From: Sphingomonas sp. CCH21-G11
Lineage (GTDB): Bacteria > Pseudomonadota > Alphaproteobacteria > Sphingomonadales > Sphingomonadaceae
DNA length: 64,000 nt
Assembly: GCF_001555965.1 (NCBI RefSeq)
Contig: NZ_LSHX01000054.1
Location: 62,001 to 126,000, forward strand
Direction of reading: 5' to 3'
Shown: positions 37,009 to 45,896 of the stretch, piece by piece
Layout: the number at the start of each line of letters is the position of its first letter
Position numbering within the stretch: the stretch's first letter is position 1
Notes under the pieces: model-generated
The model's database searches: none
What the model was told of the DNA's origin: nothing
The model's input: the letters and a program-made list of their open reading frames with translations, nothing else
Made by a program: the position numbers and the translations under genes

Positions 37009-38550
37009 ATGAGCCTCGCGCCGCGCCTCGACCTGCGCCAGTCGCAGTCGCTGGTGATGACGCCTCAGTTGCAGCAGGCGATTCGCCTGCTCGCGCTTTC
37101 CAACCTGGAAGTCGAAGCCTTCATCGCCGAGGAGATCGAGAAAAACCCCCTGCTCGAGGCCAATTCGCCGGGTGCGGGCGAGGAGGATGGCGGGCGCGAC
37201 AGTGGCGAGGGCGAGGGCGCGTTCGACCCCGACGATCCGCCGCGCGACGGGCCGGCCGACGCGGCCGAACTGCTGCAGTCGGGCGGCGATGCGGGCGAGG
37301 CACAGCTCGATGTCGACTTTGCGGCCGACACCTTCCACCACGACAGCCCGTCGGATGCGATCGGCGGGCTGGACGGCGGACTGGGCCTCGCGGGCGGCGC
37401 AAGCGGGGGCGCGAGCGAGGACGGGCCGGATTTCGACAGTTTCGCCCAGTCCGACCTGAGCCTCGCCGATCATCTGCTGGCCCAGGCGGGCGCGGCGATC
37501 GCCGGCCCCGACCTGTTCATCGCCGCGCACCTGATCGACCAGATCGACGAGACCGGATATCTGACCGAGCCGTTGCTCGACATCGCCAACCGCCTGAGCG
37601 TGCCGCTGGCGCGGGTGGAGGCGGTGCTGGCCATCATCCAGACCTTCGACCCCACCGGGGTTGGCGCGCGCGACCTCGCCGAATGCCTCGCCCTGCAGGC
37701 GAAGGAGGCCGATCGCTATGATCCGTGCATGGCGCGGCTGATCGACAATCTCGACCTCGTCGCCCGCGGGCAGCTCGCGCAATTGAAGCGCATCTGCGGC
37801 GTCGATGACGAGGACATGGCCGACATGATCCGCGAGCTGCGCAATTACGATCCCAAACCCGGGTGCCGTTATGGCGGCGAGCCAAGCCAGGCGGTCGTCC
37901 CGGACCTGTTCGTCGCGCGGCGTGGCGATGGCTGGGCGATCGAGATCAATTCGGCGACGCTGCCCCGCGTGCTGGTCAACCGCACCTACTATGCCGAGCT
38001 GTCGGGCACCGCGCGGCGCGACAAGGCGTCGCGGGCATGGCTCAGCGACTGCCTCGCCAGCGCCAACTGGCTGGTCAAGGCGCTCGACCAGCGCCAGCGC
38101 ACGATCATCAAGGTCGCGACCGAGATCGTGAAGCAGCAGGAGGCGTTTTTTCTGCACGGCGTCGCGCATCTGCGCCCGCTGACCCTCGCCCGGGTGGCCG
38201 AAGCGATCGAGATGCACGAATCGACGGTCAGCCGCGTGACCAGCAACAAATATCTGAGCTGCGCGCGCGGGCTGTTCGAGCTCAAATATTTCTTCACCAG
38301 CGCGATCCAGTCCGCCGATGGCGGCGACGCGGTCTCGGCGGAGGCGGTCAAGAACGCGATCCGCAGCCTGATCGCAGCGGAGGACGCGAAGGCGATCCTG
38401 TCCGACGACACGCTCGTCGATCTGCTGCGCGGCAAGGGCTTCGATATTGCCCGGCGCACCGTCGCCAAATATCGTGAGGCGATGGGTATCGGCAGTTCGG
38501 TCCAGCGTCGTCGGCAAAAGGCGCTGCAGGGCGCGGGCCATTCCGCCTGA
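37009..38550 (+). CDS. rpoN: RNA polymerase sigma-54 factor
   Basis: 513 residues. Region I Gln-rich activator-interacting segment (PRLDLRQSQSLVMTPQLQQAIRLLALSNLEVEAFIAEEIEKNPLLE), an acidic region II (about residues 50-145), core-binding domain, helix-turn-helix (RPLTLARVAEAIEMHESTVSRVTSNKY) and the RpoN box ARRTVAKYRE near the end. Directs enhancer-dependent transcription at -24/-12 promoters. Standard position after lptB; 104-bp gap. Confidence 0.96.
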   Translation: MSLAPRLDLRQSQSLVMTPQLQQAIRLLALSNLEVEAFIAEEIEKNPLLEANSPGAGEEDGGRDSGEGEGAFDPDDPPRDGPADAAELLQSGGDAGEAQLDVDFAADTFHHDSPSDAIGGLDGGLGLAGGASGGASEDGPDFDSFAQSDLSLADHLLAQAGAAIAGPDLFIAAHLIDQIDETGYLTEPLLDIANRLSVPLARVEAVLAIIQTFDPTGVGARDLAECLALQAKEADRYDPCMARLIDNLDLVARGQLAQLKRICGVDDEDMADMIRELRNYDPKPGCRYGGEPSQAVVPDLFVARRGDGWAIEINSATLPRVLVNRTYYAELSGTARRDKASRAWLSDCLASANWLVKALDQRQRTIIKVATEIVKQQEAFFLHGVAHLRPLTLARVAEAIEMHESTVSRVTSNKYLSCARGLFELKYFFTSAIQSADGGDAVSAEAVKNAIRSLIAAEDAKAILSDDTLVDLLRGKGFDIARRTVAKYREAMGIGSSVQRRRQKALQGAGHSA

Positions 38551-38595
38551 CCCGGCCGGACCGGGGGCGCATTTGTGAGAAACGGGAGCTTGACG

Positions 38596-38721
38596 ATGGT
38601 GCGACGAATGATCCTGGTGCTGCTGGCGGTCAATTGCCTCGCCCTGTCGGCGTGCAACACGGTTCGTGGTGTGGGGCGCGATCTCGAATCGGCCGCCGAC
38701 AGCGTCGATCGCGCGACCTGA
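38596..38721 (+). CDS. Entericidin-like small lipoprotein
   Basis: 41 residues read from sequence: a signal (MVRRMILVLLAVNCLALSAC) with lipobox LSAC, followed by NTVRGVGRDLESAADSVDRAT. The NTxxGxGxDxxxAG-type core is that of the entericidin A/B family, whose E. coli members form a toxin/antidote-like membrane lipoprotein pair; a single copy is common in alphaproteobacteria. A GGAG Shine-Dalgarno precedes the ATG at 38596. Located 45 bp after rpoN, where hpf is often found in relatives. Confidence 0.8.
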   Translation: MVRRMILVLLAVNCLALSACNTVRGVGRDLESAADSVDRAT

Positions 38722-38827
38722 TCCCGCGCTGCGCGGATGCGAGTGCAGCGGGCAACGATCGGATTTTTTTGCCGAATCTTGCGCCCGGGTTACGCTTTGC
38801 TAAGCTTTCACCCGCTAATCTACGGGA

Positions 38828-39217
38828 ATGAACGGACATTTCTCAGTGGACGTCGACCCCGCGCGTCGCCTGATCAAGGTCAAAATGGGGGGATTCTTCT
38901 CGCTCGACGATGTGGCCGGCTATCATGACGCCGTGCACCGCGCGACCGCTCGCGCGGGCGGCCTGCCCAGCCAGCAGCGGATGATCTGCGACATCAGCGA
39001 CATGCGGATCCAGACCCAGGATGTCGTCGACGCGTTTCGCCGCGTGATGGGCGATCCCAAATATCGTCAGCGCAAGGTCGGCTTCGTCGTCGCGTCTTCG
39101 CTCGCGCGGATGCAGCTGCTGCGCGTGATCGGCAGCCGCAACGCCCAGTGCTTCGCCACCGAAGCCGAGGCGGAGGACTGGGTCTTCCAGGTCGAGGACA
39201 GCGTCAGCGCCGCGTGA
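38828..39217 (+). CDS. Small cytoplasmic protein, possibly SpoIIAA/STAS-like
   Basis: 129 residues. Not firmly recognised. The beta-alpha pattern (FSVDVDPARRLIKVKMGGFFSLDDVAGYHDAVHRA, then MICDISDMRIQ, then VGFVVASSLARMQLLRVIG) is consistent with a SpoIIAA-like/STAS fold, similar to proteins that respond to energy or phosphorylation signals. No signal peptide or membrane helix. Stands alone after the entericidin-like gene; its stop faces the exonuclease gene with 8 bp between. A seven-T run at 38764-38770 lies upstream. Confidence 0.6.
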   Translation: MNGHFSVDVDPARRLIKVKMGGFFSLDDVAGYHDAVHRATARAGGLPSQQRMICDISDMRIQTQDVVDAFRRVMGDPKYRQRKVGFVVASSLARMQLLRVIGSRNAQCFATEAEAEDWVFQVEDSVSAA

Positions 39218-39225
39218 TCGCGGCG

Positions 39226-40218
39226 TCAGTCGTCCTCGTCCTCGAAACCGTTCAGCTCGAGCGCGCGGGCCCGAATCTGGCGCGTCATGCACCAATGGAC
39301 CAGCGCCTCCTCGCGGCCATGGGTCACCCATAGCTCGCGTGGACGCACCTCCTCGATCGTGCGGGTCAGCTCGTCCCAATCGGCATGGTCGGACAGGATG
39401 ATCGGCAGCTCGACATTGCGCTGGCGCGCACGCCCGCGCACACGCATCCACCCCGACGCCATCGCCGTGACCGGATCGGGCAGGCGGCGCGACCAGCGAT
39501 CGTTGAGCGCGCCGGGCGGGCACATCACGATACGGCCGCGCAGTTCGCGGCCCGGCACCCCCGTCGCCGCGCGCAGCTCGCCCAGGTCGACGCCATGCGC
39601 GACGTACAGGTCGCATAATCGCTGCAGCGCGCCGTGAAGATAGATGGGGTCGTCGAACCCCATCTCCCGCAGCTCGCGGATCACGCGCTGGGCCTTGCCG
39701 AGCGCATAGGCACCGACCAGCACGCAGCGTTCGGGCTCGGCGCGCAAGGCGACCAGCAGCTTGTCGAGCTCGTCGCGCGTTTCGGGGTGGCGGAACACCG
39801 GCAGGCCGAAGGTCGCTTCGGTGATGAAGACGTCGCACGGCACGACGCGGAACGGCGCACAGGTGGGATCGGGTCGCCGCTTGTAGTCGCCCGAGACGAC
39901 GACGCGCTCGCCGCGATGTTCGAGCACGATCTGCGCGCTGCCCAGCACATGGCCGGCGGGAACGAAGCTGATGCCGACCTCGCCCAGTCGCATGGGCGCG
40001 TCGTAATCGACCGGATGCCCCGCCTGGGGCCCATAGCGGACCCCCATGATCGCCAGCGTCTCGGCTGTCGCCCACACCGCGCCATGCCCGCCGCGGGCGT
40101 GGTCGGCGTGGCCGTGCGTGACCAGCGCGCGCGGTTTGGGCACCGACGGATCGACCCACGCGTCGGCGGCGGGGATGTAGATGCCTTCGGGCCGCGGAAC
40201 GATCCAGTCGCCAAGCAT
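39226..40218 (-). CDS. Ligase-associated exonuclease, metallo-beta-lactamase fold
   Basis: 330 residues from the ATG at 40218 (open to 40335). Metal motif HxHxDH in LVTHGHADHARGG (about residue 33), further ligands in VVSGDYKRRPDPT and the late His in ILSDHADWDEL and WVTHGREEALVHW: the MBL/beta-CASP build of CPSF73/SNM1-like nucleases. In many bacteria this gene is in one operon with the ATP ligase, the Lhr-like helicase and PdeM. Here it is divergent from the helicase with 71 bp between starts. Confidence 0.9.
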   Translation of the reverse strand: MLGDWIVPRPEGIYIPAADAWVDPSVPKPRALVTHGHADHARGGHGAVWATAETLAIMGVRYGPQAGHPVDYDAPMRLGEVGISFVPAGHVLGSAQIVLEHRGERVVVSGDYKRRPDPTCAPFRVVPCDVFITEATFGLPVFRHPETRDELDKLLVALRAEPERCVLVGAYALGKAQRVIRELREMGFDDPIYLHGALQRLCDLYVAHGVDLGELRAATGVPGRELRGRIVMCPPGALNDRWSRRLPDPVTAMASGWMRVRGRARQRNVELPIILSDHADWDELTRTIEEVRPRELWVTHGREEALVHWCMTRQIRARALELNGFEDEDD

Positions 40219-40289
40219 CGGCGCGATATGGGGTCGCGATGCGCGCGATGCCACTATGTCCGCGTCGCCGTCCGCCCCATATAGCGCCC

Positions 40290-42701
40290 GTGGATCAATC
40301 GCTTCCCCCCGCACTGGCCGGCTGGTTCGCGGCAAAGGGCTGGACGCCGCGCCGGCATCAGCTCGACATGCTCACCGCCGCGCGCGCGGGCGATCATGCG
40401 CTGCTGGTCGCGCCGACCGGTGCGGGCAAGACGCTGGCGGGCTTCCTGCCGACGCTGTGCGAGCTGATCGAGCGGCCGGCCGAGGGTTTGCACACGCTCT
40501 ATGTCTCGCCGCTGAAGGCGCTGGCGGTCGATGTCCAGCGCAACCTGCTGACCCCGATCGAAGAAATGGGGCTCGACATCCGCGTGGAGACGCGCACCGG
40601 CGACACGCCGTCGGATCGCAAGGCGCGGCAGCGCGCGCGGCCGCCCCAGATCCTGCTTACCACGCCCGAATCGCTCAGCCTGCTGATTTCCTATCCCGAT
40701 GCCGCACCGCTTTTCGCCGGGTTGCGGACGATCGTGATCGACGAGGTCCATGCCTTTGCCACCGGCAAGCGCGGCGACCTGCTCGCGCTGGCGATGAGCC
40801 GGCTGCAGGCGCTCGCGCCCGCGCTGCGCCGGGTCGCGCTGTCCGCGACGGTCGCCGATGCCGACGGCTACCGCGCCTGGCTCGCCCCCGATGGCGATAT
40901 CGACCGCGTGACGAAGGTGCTGGGGGAAGCGGGTGCCGCACCGGTGATCCACATCGCCCTGCCGCAGGACCGGGTCCCGTGGTCGGGCCATTCGGGCCGC
41001 TATGCCGCGCCGCAGGTGATGGCGGAGATCGAGACGCACCGGACCACGCTCGTTTTCTGCAACACGCGCGGGCTCGCCGAACTGATCTTCCAGGATTTGT
41101 GGAAGGCCAATGAGCTCAAGCTGCCGATCGGCATCCACCACGGCAGCCTGGCGCGCGAGGCGCGGCGCAAGGTCGAGCAGGCGATGGCCGACGGCAAGCT
41201 GCGTGCGCTGGTCGCGACCGCCAGCCTCGATCTCGGCGTCGACTGGGGCGATGTCGATTGCGTGATTCAGATGGGCGCGCCCAAGGGCTCGTCGCGCCTC
41301 CTGCAGCGTATCGGGCGCGCCAACCACCGGCTGGACGAACCGTCGGAGGCGATCCTGGTGCCGGGCAACCGGTTCGAATATCTCGAGGCACGCGCCGCGC
41401 TCGACGCGGTGGAAGCGGGCGAGCTCGACCCCGACATGTTCCGCCCCGGCAGCCTCGACGTGCTCGCCCAGCACCTGATGGCGTGCGCATGCGCGGAACC
41501 GTTCGCGGCGGACGCGATGCTGCGCGAGGTCCAGTCGGCACTGCCCTATTCGGCGCTCGATGCGGCAACCTTCGACCGGGTGCTCGGCTTCATCGCGGAT
41601 GGCGGCTATGCGCTGAAGGCCTATGACCGCTTCAAGCGGCTGACACGCGGCCCCGACGGGCTGTGGCGGGTCAGCCACCCCAAGTTCGTTGCGCAACATC
41701 GCCTGAATGCCGGCATTATCGTCGACGCCCCGACGCTCGACGTCAGGTTCAGGAACGGGCGCAAGCTGGGCACGGTCGAGGAATATTTCGCGGCCACGCT
41801 GTCACCCGGTGACACCTTTTTCTTCTCGGGCATCAGCCTGGAGGTCGAGCGGATGGACACGACCGACCTGGTGGTGCGTGCCACCCACCGGCCGGCGCGC
41901 ATCCCGACCTATGTCGGCGCGCGGATGCCGCTGTCGACCAATCTCGCGCGGCGGGTGCGCCACTTCCTGCACGATCCCGCCGAATGGGCGCGCTTTCCCC
42001 ACGATGTCCGCGAATGGCTGGAGGTACAGCAGCGCCGGTCGCGCCTGCCCGCCCCCGGGCAGCTGCTGGTCGAAACCTTCCCCCGCGAGGGGCGGCACTA
42101 CATGGTCGCCTACAGCTTTGAAGGGTGGAACGCGCACCAGTCGCTCGGCATGCTGGTGACGCGGCGGATGGAGGCGCTGGGGCTGAAGCCGATCGGCTTC
42201 GTGTCCAACGATTACGCCCTGGCGTGCTACGGGCTGGAGCCGGTCACTGATCCCGCCGCCTTGTTCTCCCCGGACATTCTGGAACATGAGTTCGTCGAAT
42301 GGGTGCAGGGATCGGCGCTGCTCAAGCGCGCGTTCCGCGAAGTCGCGGTGATCGGCGGGCTGGTCGAGCGGCAATTGCCGGGCAAGCGCAAGACCGGCAA
42401 GCAGGTGACCTTCTCGACCGACCTGATCTACGACGTGCTGCGCCGTTATGAGCCCGGGCATCTGCTGCTCGAGGCGGCCTGGGCGGATGCGCGGGCGCGA
42501 ATGACCGATGTCGGGCGCCTTGCGGACCTGCTCGACCGCGCCGCCGACACGATGCTGCACGTCGATCTCGACCGGGTCAGCCCGCTCGCCGTGCCGGTGC
42601 TGGTGCTGATCGGGCGGGAAAGCGTGGCGCAGGCCAGCGTCGACGACGCGTTGCTGGTTGAGGCCGAAGCCCTGGCGACCGAGGCCATGCGCCTCGACTG
42701 A
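40290..42701 (+). CDS. Ligase-associated Lhr-like DEXH helicase
   Basis: 803 residues from GTG at 40290. Walker A APTGAGKT, motif II VIDEVHAFATG (DEVH), motif III LSATV and motif VI LQRIGRANHRLDE; the C-terminal winged-helix and Lhr-core domains follow (YAVSF-type segment WLEVQQRRSRLPAPG; ETFPREGRHYMVAYSFEG). This is the short Lhr-Core 3'-5' helicase class (about 800 residues, against 1500 in E. coli Lhr) tied to DNA crosslink and cisplatin tolerance. Upstream ATG codons in frame overlap the exonuclease start. Confidence 0.92.
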   Translation: MDQSLPPALAGWFAAKGWTPRRHQLDMLTAARAGDHALLVAPTGAGKTLAGFLPTLCELIERPAEGLHTLYVSPLKALAVDVQRNLLTPIEEMGLDIRVETRTGDTPSDRKARQRARPPQILLTTPESLSLLISYPDAAPLFAGLRTIVIDEVHAFATGKRGDLLALAMSRLQALAPALRRVALSATVADADGYRAWLAPDGDIDRVTKVLGEAGAAPVIHIALPQDRVPWSGHSGRYAAPQVMAEIETHRTTLVFCNTRGLAELIFQDLWKANELKLPIGIHHGSLAREARRKVEQAMADGKLRALVATASLDLGVDWGDVDCVIQMGAPKGSSRLLQRIGRANHRLDEPSEAILVPGNRFEYLEARAALDAVEAGELDPDMFRPGSLDVLAQHLMACACAEPFAADAMLREVQSALPYSALDAATFDRVLGFIADGGYALKAYDRFKRLTRGPDGLWRVSHPKFVAQHRLNAGIIVDAPTLDVRFRNGRKLGTVEEYFAATLSPGDTFFFSGISLEVERMDTTDLVVRATHRPARIPTYVGARMPLSTNLARRVRHFLHDPAEWARFPHDVREWLEVQQRRSRLPAPGQLLVETFPREGRHYMVAYSFEGWNAHQSLGMLVTRRMEALGLKPIGFVSNDYALACYGLEPVTDPAALFSPDILEHEFVEWVQGSALLKRAFREVAVIGGLVERQLPGKRKTGKQVTFSTDLIYDVLRRYEPGHLLLEAAWADARARMTDVGRLADLLDRAADTMLHVDLDRVSPLAVPVLVLIGRESVAQASVDDALLVEAEALATEAMRLD

Positions 42702-42752
42702 CCGTGACGATCGTCGATTGCCGGGATGCCGGGTCGGGTATATGCTGCGTCC

Positions 42753-43763
42753 ATGTTGCGGGGTCCATCACTGCTCGGTTTCGCGGCGCTGATCGCCGCC
42801 GCGCCGCTGCTCGCACGCTCGGACGTCCCGCAACAGCTGCCAACGCTCCCGCCCGCATCGCCGATCGACCCGGCGATCGATCCGGCAACCTCGATGGGAT
42901 CGGTCGAGTTCGCGCATGTCGACAGCCGGATGACCGTGCCCGTATCGGTGTCGGGCAAGGGTCCGTTTCCCTTCTTCGTCGACACCGGGGCCGAACGCAC
43001 GGTCATCTCGCGCCAGCTCGCCGAACAGCTTGGTCTGCCCGCCGGGCCGCGGGTCAATCTGACCGCGCTCGGCGGCACATCGAGCGTCGCGACGGTCGTC
43101 ATTCCCGAGCTTGAGGTGACGCCGCTCGCCGCCAGCCGCAATATCGCGGCTCCGGCGCTGGAGGCGCAGCATCTGGGCGGATCGGGGCTGCTCGGCGTCG
43201 ACGCGCTCGACGGCCGCGCGGTGACCATCGACTTCGACCGTGGCGAGATGCGGGTCCGCAAGGCCGAGGTCGCCCGTGCGCCGCGGCCCAAGCCGGACGA
43301 GATCATCGTCACCGCGCGCAACAAGTTCGGCCAGCTGATCGTCACCAACGCGGCCTATCGCGAGCGGCGCATTCGCGTGATCGTCGATACGGGGGCGGCG
43401 GTCAGCGTCGGCAATCTGGCGCTGTATCGCCAGGTCGCGCGCACGCGCGTCGCGATCGGTCCGATGTCGTTCACCAGCGTCACGGGCGAGCATCTGGAGA
43501 TTCCGGCCGCCACCGTCGACGAAGTGCGCATCGGCACGATGACGATGTCGGGCCTGCCGATCGCCTTTGCCGATCTCGCCCCGTTCGAGAAGCTCGGGCT
43601 GAAGGAAGAGCCGACGCTGCTGCTCGGCATGAACGCGCTGCGCTATTTCCGGCGCGTCGATATCGACTTCTCCAATCGCCGGATCCAGTTCCTGCTGCCG
43701 CGCTATCGCGCGCGACCTTCGTCGCTGCCGATCACCTATGACGCGCAGCCGTCGCGGATCTGA
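42753..43763 (+). CDS. Retropepsin-like aspartic protease with two DTG motifs
   Basis: 336 residues from ATG at 42753. Signal peptide (LLGFAALIAAAPLLARS), then two retroviral-protease-like domains in tandem: the first with FFVDTGAERTVISRQLAEQLGL (about residue 75), the second with VIVDTGAAVSVGNLALY (about residue 215). Each ends in a similar motif (GVDALDGRAVTIDF / GMNALRYFRRVDIDF). A two-domain single chain could form its own active site. Lies between the Lhr-like helicase and PdeM genes on the same strand with short gaps, so possibly co-transcribed. Target unknown. Confidence 0.85.
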   Translation: MLRGPSLLGFAALIAAAPLLARSDVPQQLPTLPPASPIDPAIDPATSMGSVEFAHVDSRMTVPVSVSGKGPFPFFVDTGAERTVISRQLAEQLGLPAGPRVNLTALGGTSSVATVVIPELEVTPLAASRNIAAPALEAQHLGGSGLLGVDALDGRAVTIDFDRGEMRVRKAEVARAPRPKPDEIIVTARNKFGQLIVTNAAYRERRIRVIVDTGAAVSVGNLALYRQVARTRVAIGPMSFTSVTGEHLEIPAATVDEVRIGTMTMSGLPIAFADLAPFEKLGLKEEPTLLLGMNALRYFRRVDIDFSNRRIQFLLPRYRARPSSLPITYDAQPSRI

Positions 43764-43825
43764 CGCGCGCGCGGCGTTGCGTTTTCGCGATTGTCGGAAC
43801 GCCGCCGGCGGGGCATAGCGGAGCC

Positions 43826-44488
43826 ATGGTTCCCTTTTCGTTCGCTGGACACGCCCTGGTCGCGGGTGCCGATGGTGCGCTGTTCTGGCCGCAGCGCCGC
43901 GCGCTGCTCGTCGCCGATCTGCATTTTGAAAAGGCAAGCTGGTTTGCCGGGCATGGCCAGATGCTGCCCCCCTATGACAGCCTGGCAACGCTCGCCGCGC
44001 TCGAGGCGGCAGTGGCGCGGACGGGGGCGGTCGTGCTTTATTGCCTGGGCGACAGCTTTCATGACGCGGCCGGCAGCACGCGGCTGTGCGATGAAGCGCG
44101 CGCGCGGCTACGGGCGCTGACCGCCCGGGTCGACTGGCATTGGGTGACCGGCAACCATGATGCCGGGCTTGGCGATGCACTGGGCGGGCGGATCGTCGCC
44201 GAGGCGCGGGTCGACGGGCTGGTGCTGCGCCACGAAGCCGAGCCGGGGGAGGCCCAGCCCGAACTGTCGGGGCATTTCCATCCCAAGTTCCGGGTGACGG
44301 TGCGCGGACGCAGCGTCGCGCGGCGCTGCTTCGTCGCGACCCCGACCAAGCTGATCCTGCCGGCGTTCGGCGCACTGACCGGTGGGCTCGATGCGCGCCA
44401 TCCCGAAATCTGTCGCGCAGTCGGCGGTCAGGCCGAGGCGCTGGTCGCGCTCGAGGACCGTCTGCTGCGCTTCCCGCTCGCCGCCTGA
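43826..44488 (+). CDS. pdeM: Ligase-associated phosphoesterase PdeM
   Basis: 220 residues, calcineurin-like metallophosphoesterase. Motifs: DLHFEK (motif I), GDSFHD (II), GNHD (III), and SGHFHPK (late His pair). It is the fourth part of the ligase/exonuclease/helicase/PdeM set; in Pseudomonas it acts as a DNA endonuclease or phosphoesterase. Located 62 bp after the aspartic protease gene; its stop faces the GIN-domain gene. Confidence 0.9.
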   Translation: MVPFSFAGHALVAGADGALFWPQRRALLVADLHFEKASWFAGHGQMLPPYDSLATLAALEAAVARTGAVVLYCLGDSFHDAAGSTRLCDEARARLRALTARVDWHWVTGNHDAGLGDALGGRIVAEARVDGLVLRHEAEPGEAQPELSGHFHPKFRVTVRGRSVARRCFVATPTKLILPAFGALTGGLDARHPEICRAVGGQAEALVALEDRLLRFPLAA

Positions 44489-44500
44489 CGGCGACCGCGA

Positions 44501-45244
44501 TCAGCTGCCGCAGCGCGCCTCGCCCGACCCGATCTTGCTGACCGAACAGCGCGCCGCCGGGCCCAGATCGACATCGCCCGATCCGAGCAGCGCGACCTTC
44601 GCATCGCCGACGACCGCCGCGGCGACGTTGCCCGATCCGGCGATCGACACGTCGGCGCTGCTCGCCTTCAGCGCTCTGGCCTGGACATCGCCCGACCCGG
44701 CAAGCTCGACGGTCAGCGAGCGGACCTCCCCCGACGCGGCGATGCTGCCCGATCCGGCAATCGACAGGCGCGCCTTGTCCCCGCGGATCATGCCGATCGT
44801 CATGTCGCCGCTCCCCGCGATCGCGCCGGCGAAGTCGTTGGCGACGCGGTCGACGGTCATATCGCCCGATCCGGCGATGGAGCCGGCACGCAGCACCGGC
44901 ATCGAAATCGCGATGCGCGCCGCGCCGTCTTCGCTGTTCCAGCGAAAGCTGCCGTCGCGCTTGCGCGTGACGACGAGCTGTCCGTCCTCGAGCATGATCT
45001 TGAGCTGGTCGAGGATCTTCGGATCGCCGCTCGCGCGGACGCTGAACTCGCCGCCGGTCGTGATCTCGACATCGTCGACGCCGGCCAGCTCGACGCGGTC
45101 GAAGCCGGTGGCGGCAAAGCTGCGCTCGGCGCCGCTGCCGCTCGCCGCGATGGCGGGACGATTGTCGACGGCGGCGCGACGCTCGCCATCATCGCCGTTG
45201 CACGCCGCCAGCGGCAGTAGGATGATGAGACCAGACCAGTGCAT
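44501..45244 (-). CDS. GIN-domain (DUF2807) lipoprotein
   Basis: 247 residues. Lipobox LAAC at about residue 15 (IILLPLAACNGDD), then a right-handed parallel beta-helix-like auto-adhesion/adhesin domain with a recurrent ASG/AGSGD motif every ~18-20 residues (SGSGDM, AGSGDMTI, AGSGSIAASG, AGSGDVQA, AGSGNVAA, GSGDVDLG, GSGEARCG). Outer-envelope lipoprotein of unknown role. Monocistronic, controlled by a likely operator just upstream. Confidence 0.85.
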   Translation of the reverse strand: MHWSGLIILLPLAACNGDDGERRAAVDNRPAIAASGSGAERSFAATGFDRVELAGVDDVEITTGGEFSVRASGDPKILDQLKIMLEDGQLVVTRKRDGSFRWNSEDGAARIAISMPVLRAGSIAGSGDMTVDRVANDFAGAIAGSGDMTIGMIRGDKARLSIAGSGSIAASGEVRSLTVELAGSGDVQARALKASSADVSIAGSGNVAAAVVGDAKVALLGSGDVDLGPAARCSVSKIGSGEARCGS

Positions 45245-45255
45245 ATCGCCCTCCT

Positions 45256-45296
45256 GTGTATTGCAATACTAATACACTATTTGCGTGGGCGATCAA
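45256..45296 (-). promoter_or_regulatory. Promoter and palindromic operator of the GIN-domain gene
   Basis: On the minus strand: -35 TTGATC (45291-45296), 16-bp spacer, -10 TATTAG (45269-45274). Two nested palindromes overlap the -10 and the start: gtattgcaatac (45258-45269, perfect 12 bp) and gtgtatt-N8-aatacac (45256-45262 / 45271-45277). The AGGAGGG Shine-Dalgarno follows within a few bases. The shape resembles GntR/YtrA-type operators; no such regulator is in the window. Confidence 0.55.
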
Positions 45297-45362
45297 CGCA
45301 AAAAGGGCGGGGGCGACCGATACCGCCGCCCCCGCCCGGGATTTTGCCGACTTGTGCCGCGG

Positions 45363-45896
45363 TCAGGCCGCGACCTTGTCCTTGTTATGGATCGCCGCGG
45401 CCTTGCGCAGGATGTCGAGAATCTTCTCGAGCGCGCCCGGCTCGTCGAGCTCCTCCATCGCGGCCAGCTCGCGCGCCAGCCGGCTGGCGGCGGCTTCGAA
45501 GATCTGGCGCTCGGAATAGCTCTGCTCGGGCTGGTCGTCCGCGCGGAACAGGTCGCGGACCACTTCGGCGATCGACACCAGGTCGCCGGAATTGATCTTC
45601 GCCTCATATTCCTGCGCGCGGCGCGACCACATCGTCCGCTTGACCCGCGGCTTGCCCTTCAACGTGTCAAGCGCTTCCTTCAGCGTCTTGTCCGACGACA
45701 ATTTGCGCATCCCGACGCTTTCCGCCTTGTTGGTCGGCACGCGGAGCGTCATCCGCTCCTTCTCGAAGCGCAGCACGTAGAGTTCGAGCTGCATGCCCGC
45801 GATTTCCTGTTTCTGCAGCTCAATGACACGGCCCACTCCGTGCTTGGGGTAAACGACATAATCGCCGACATCGAAGGACAGCGCCTTGACAGCCAT
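45363..45896 (-). CDS. carD: CarD family transcriptional regulator
   Basis: 177 residues. The N-terminal RNA polymerase-interacting domain reads FDVGDYVVYPKHGVGRVIELQKQEIAGMQLELYVLRFEKERMTLRVPTNKA, a Tudor-like fold; the C-terminal half is a helical DNA-binding domain (SYSERQIFEAAASRLARELAAMEE). CarD stabilises open promoter complexes, mainly at rRNA and other sigma-70 type promoters. Separated by 271 bp from fdxA; the AT-rich stretch at 46,030-46,060 is the likely promoter region. Confidence 0.95.
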   Translation of the reverse strand: MAVKALSFDVGDYVVYPKHGVGRVIELQKQEIAGMQLELYVLRFEKERMTLRVPTNKAESVGMRKLSSDKTLKEALDTLKGKPRVKRTMWSRRAQEYEAKINSGDLVSIAEVVRDLFRADDQPEQSYSERQIFEAAASRLARELAAMEELDEPGALEKILDILRKAAAIHNKDKVAA

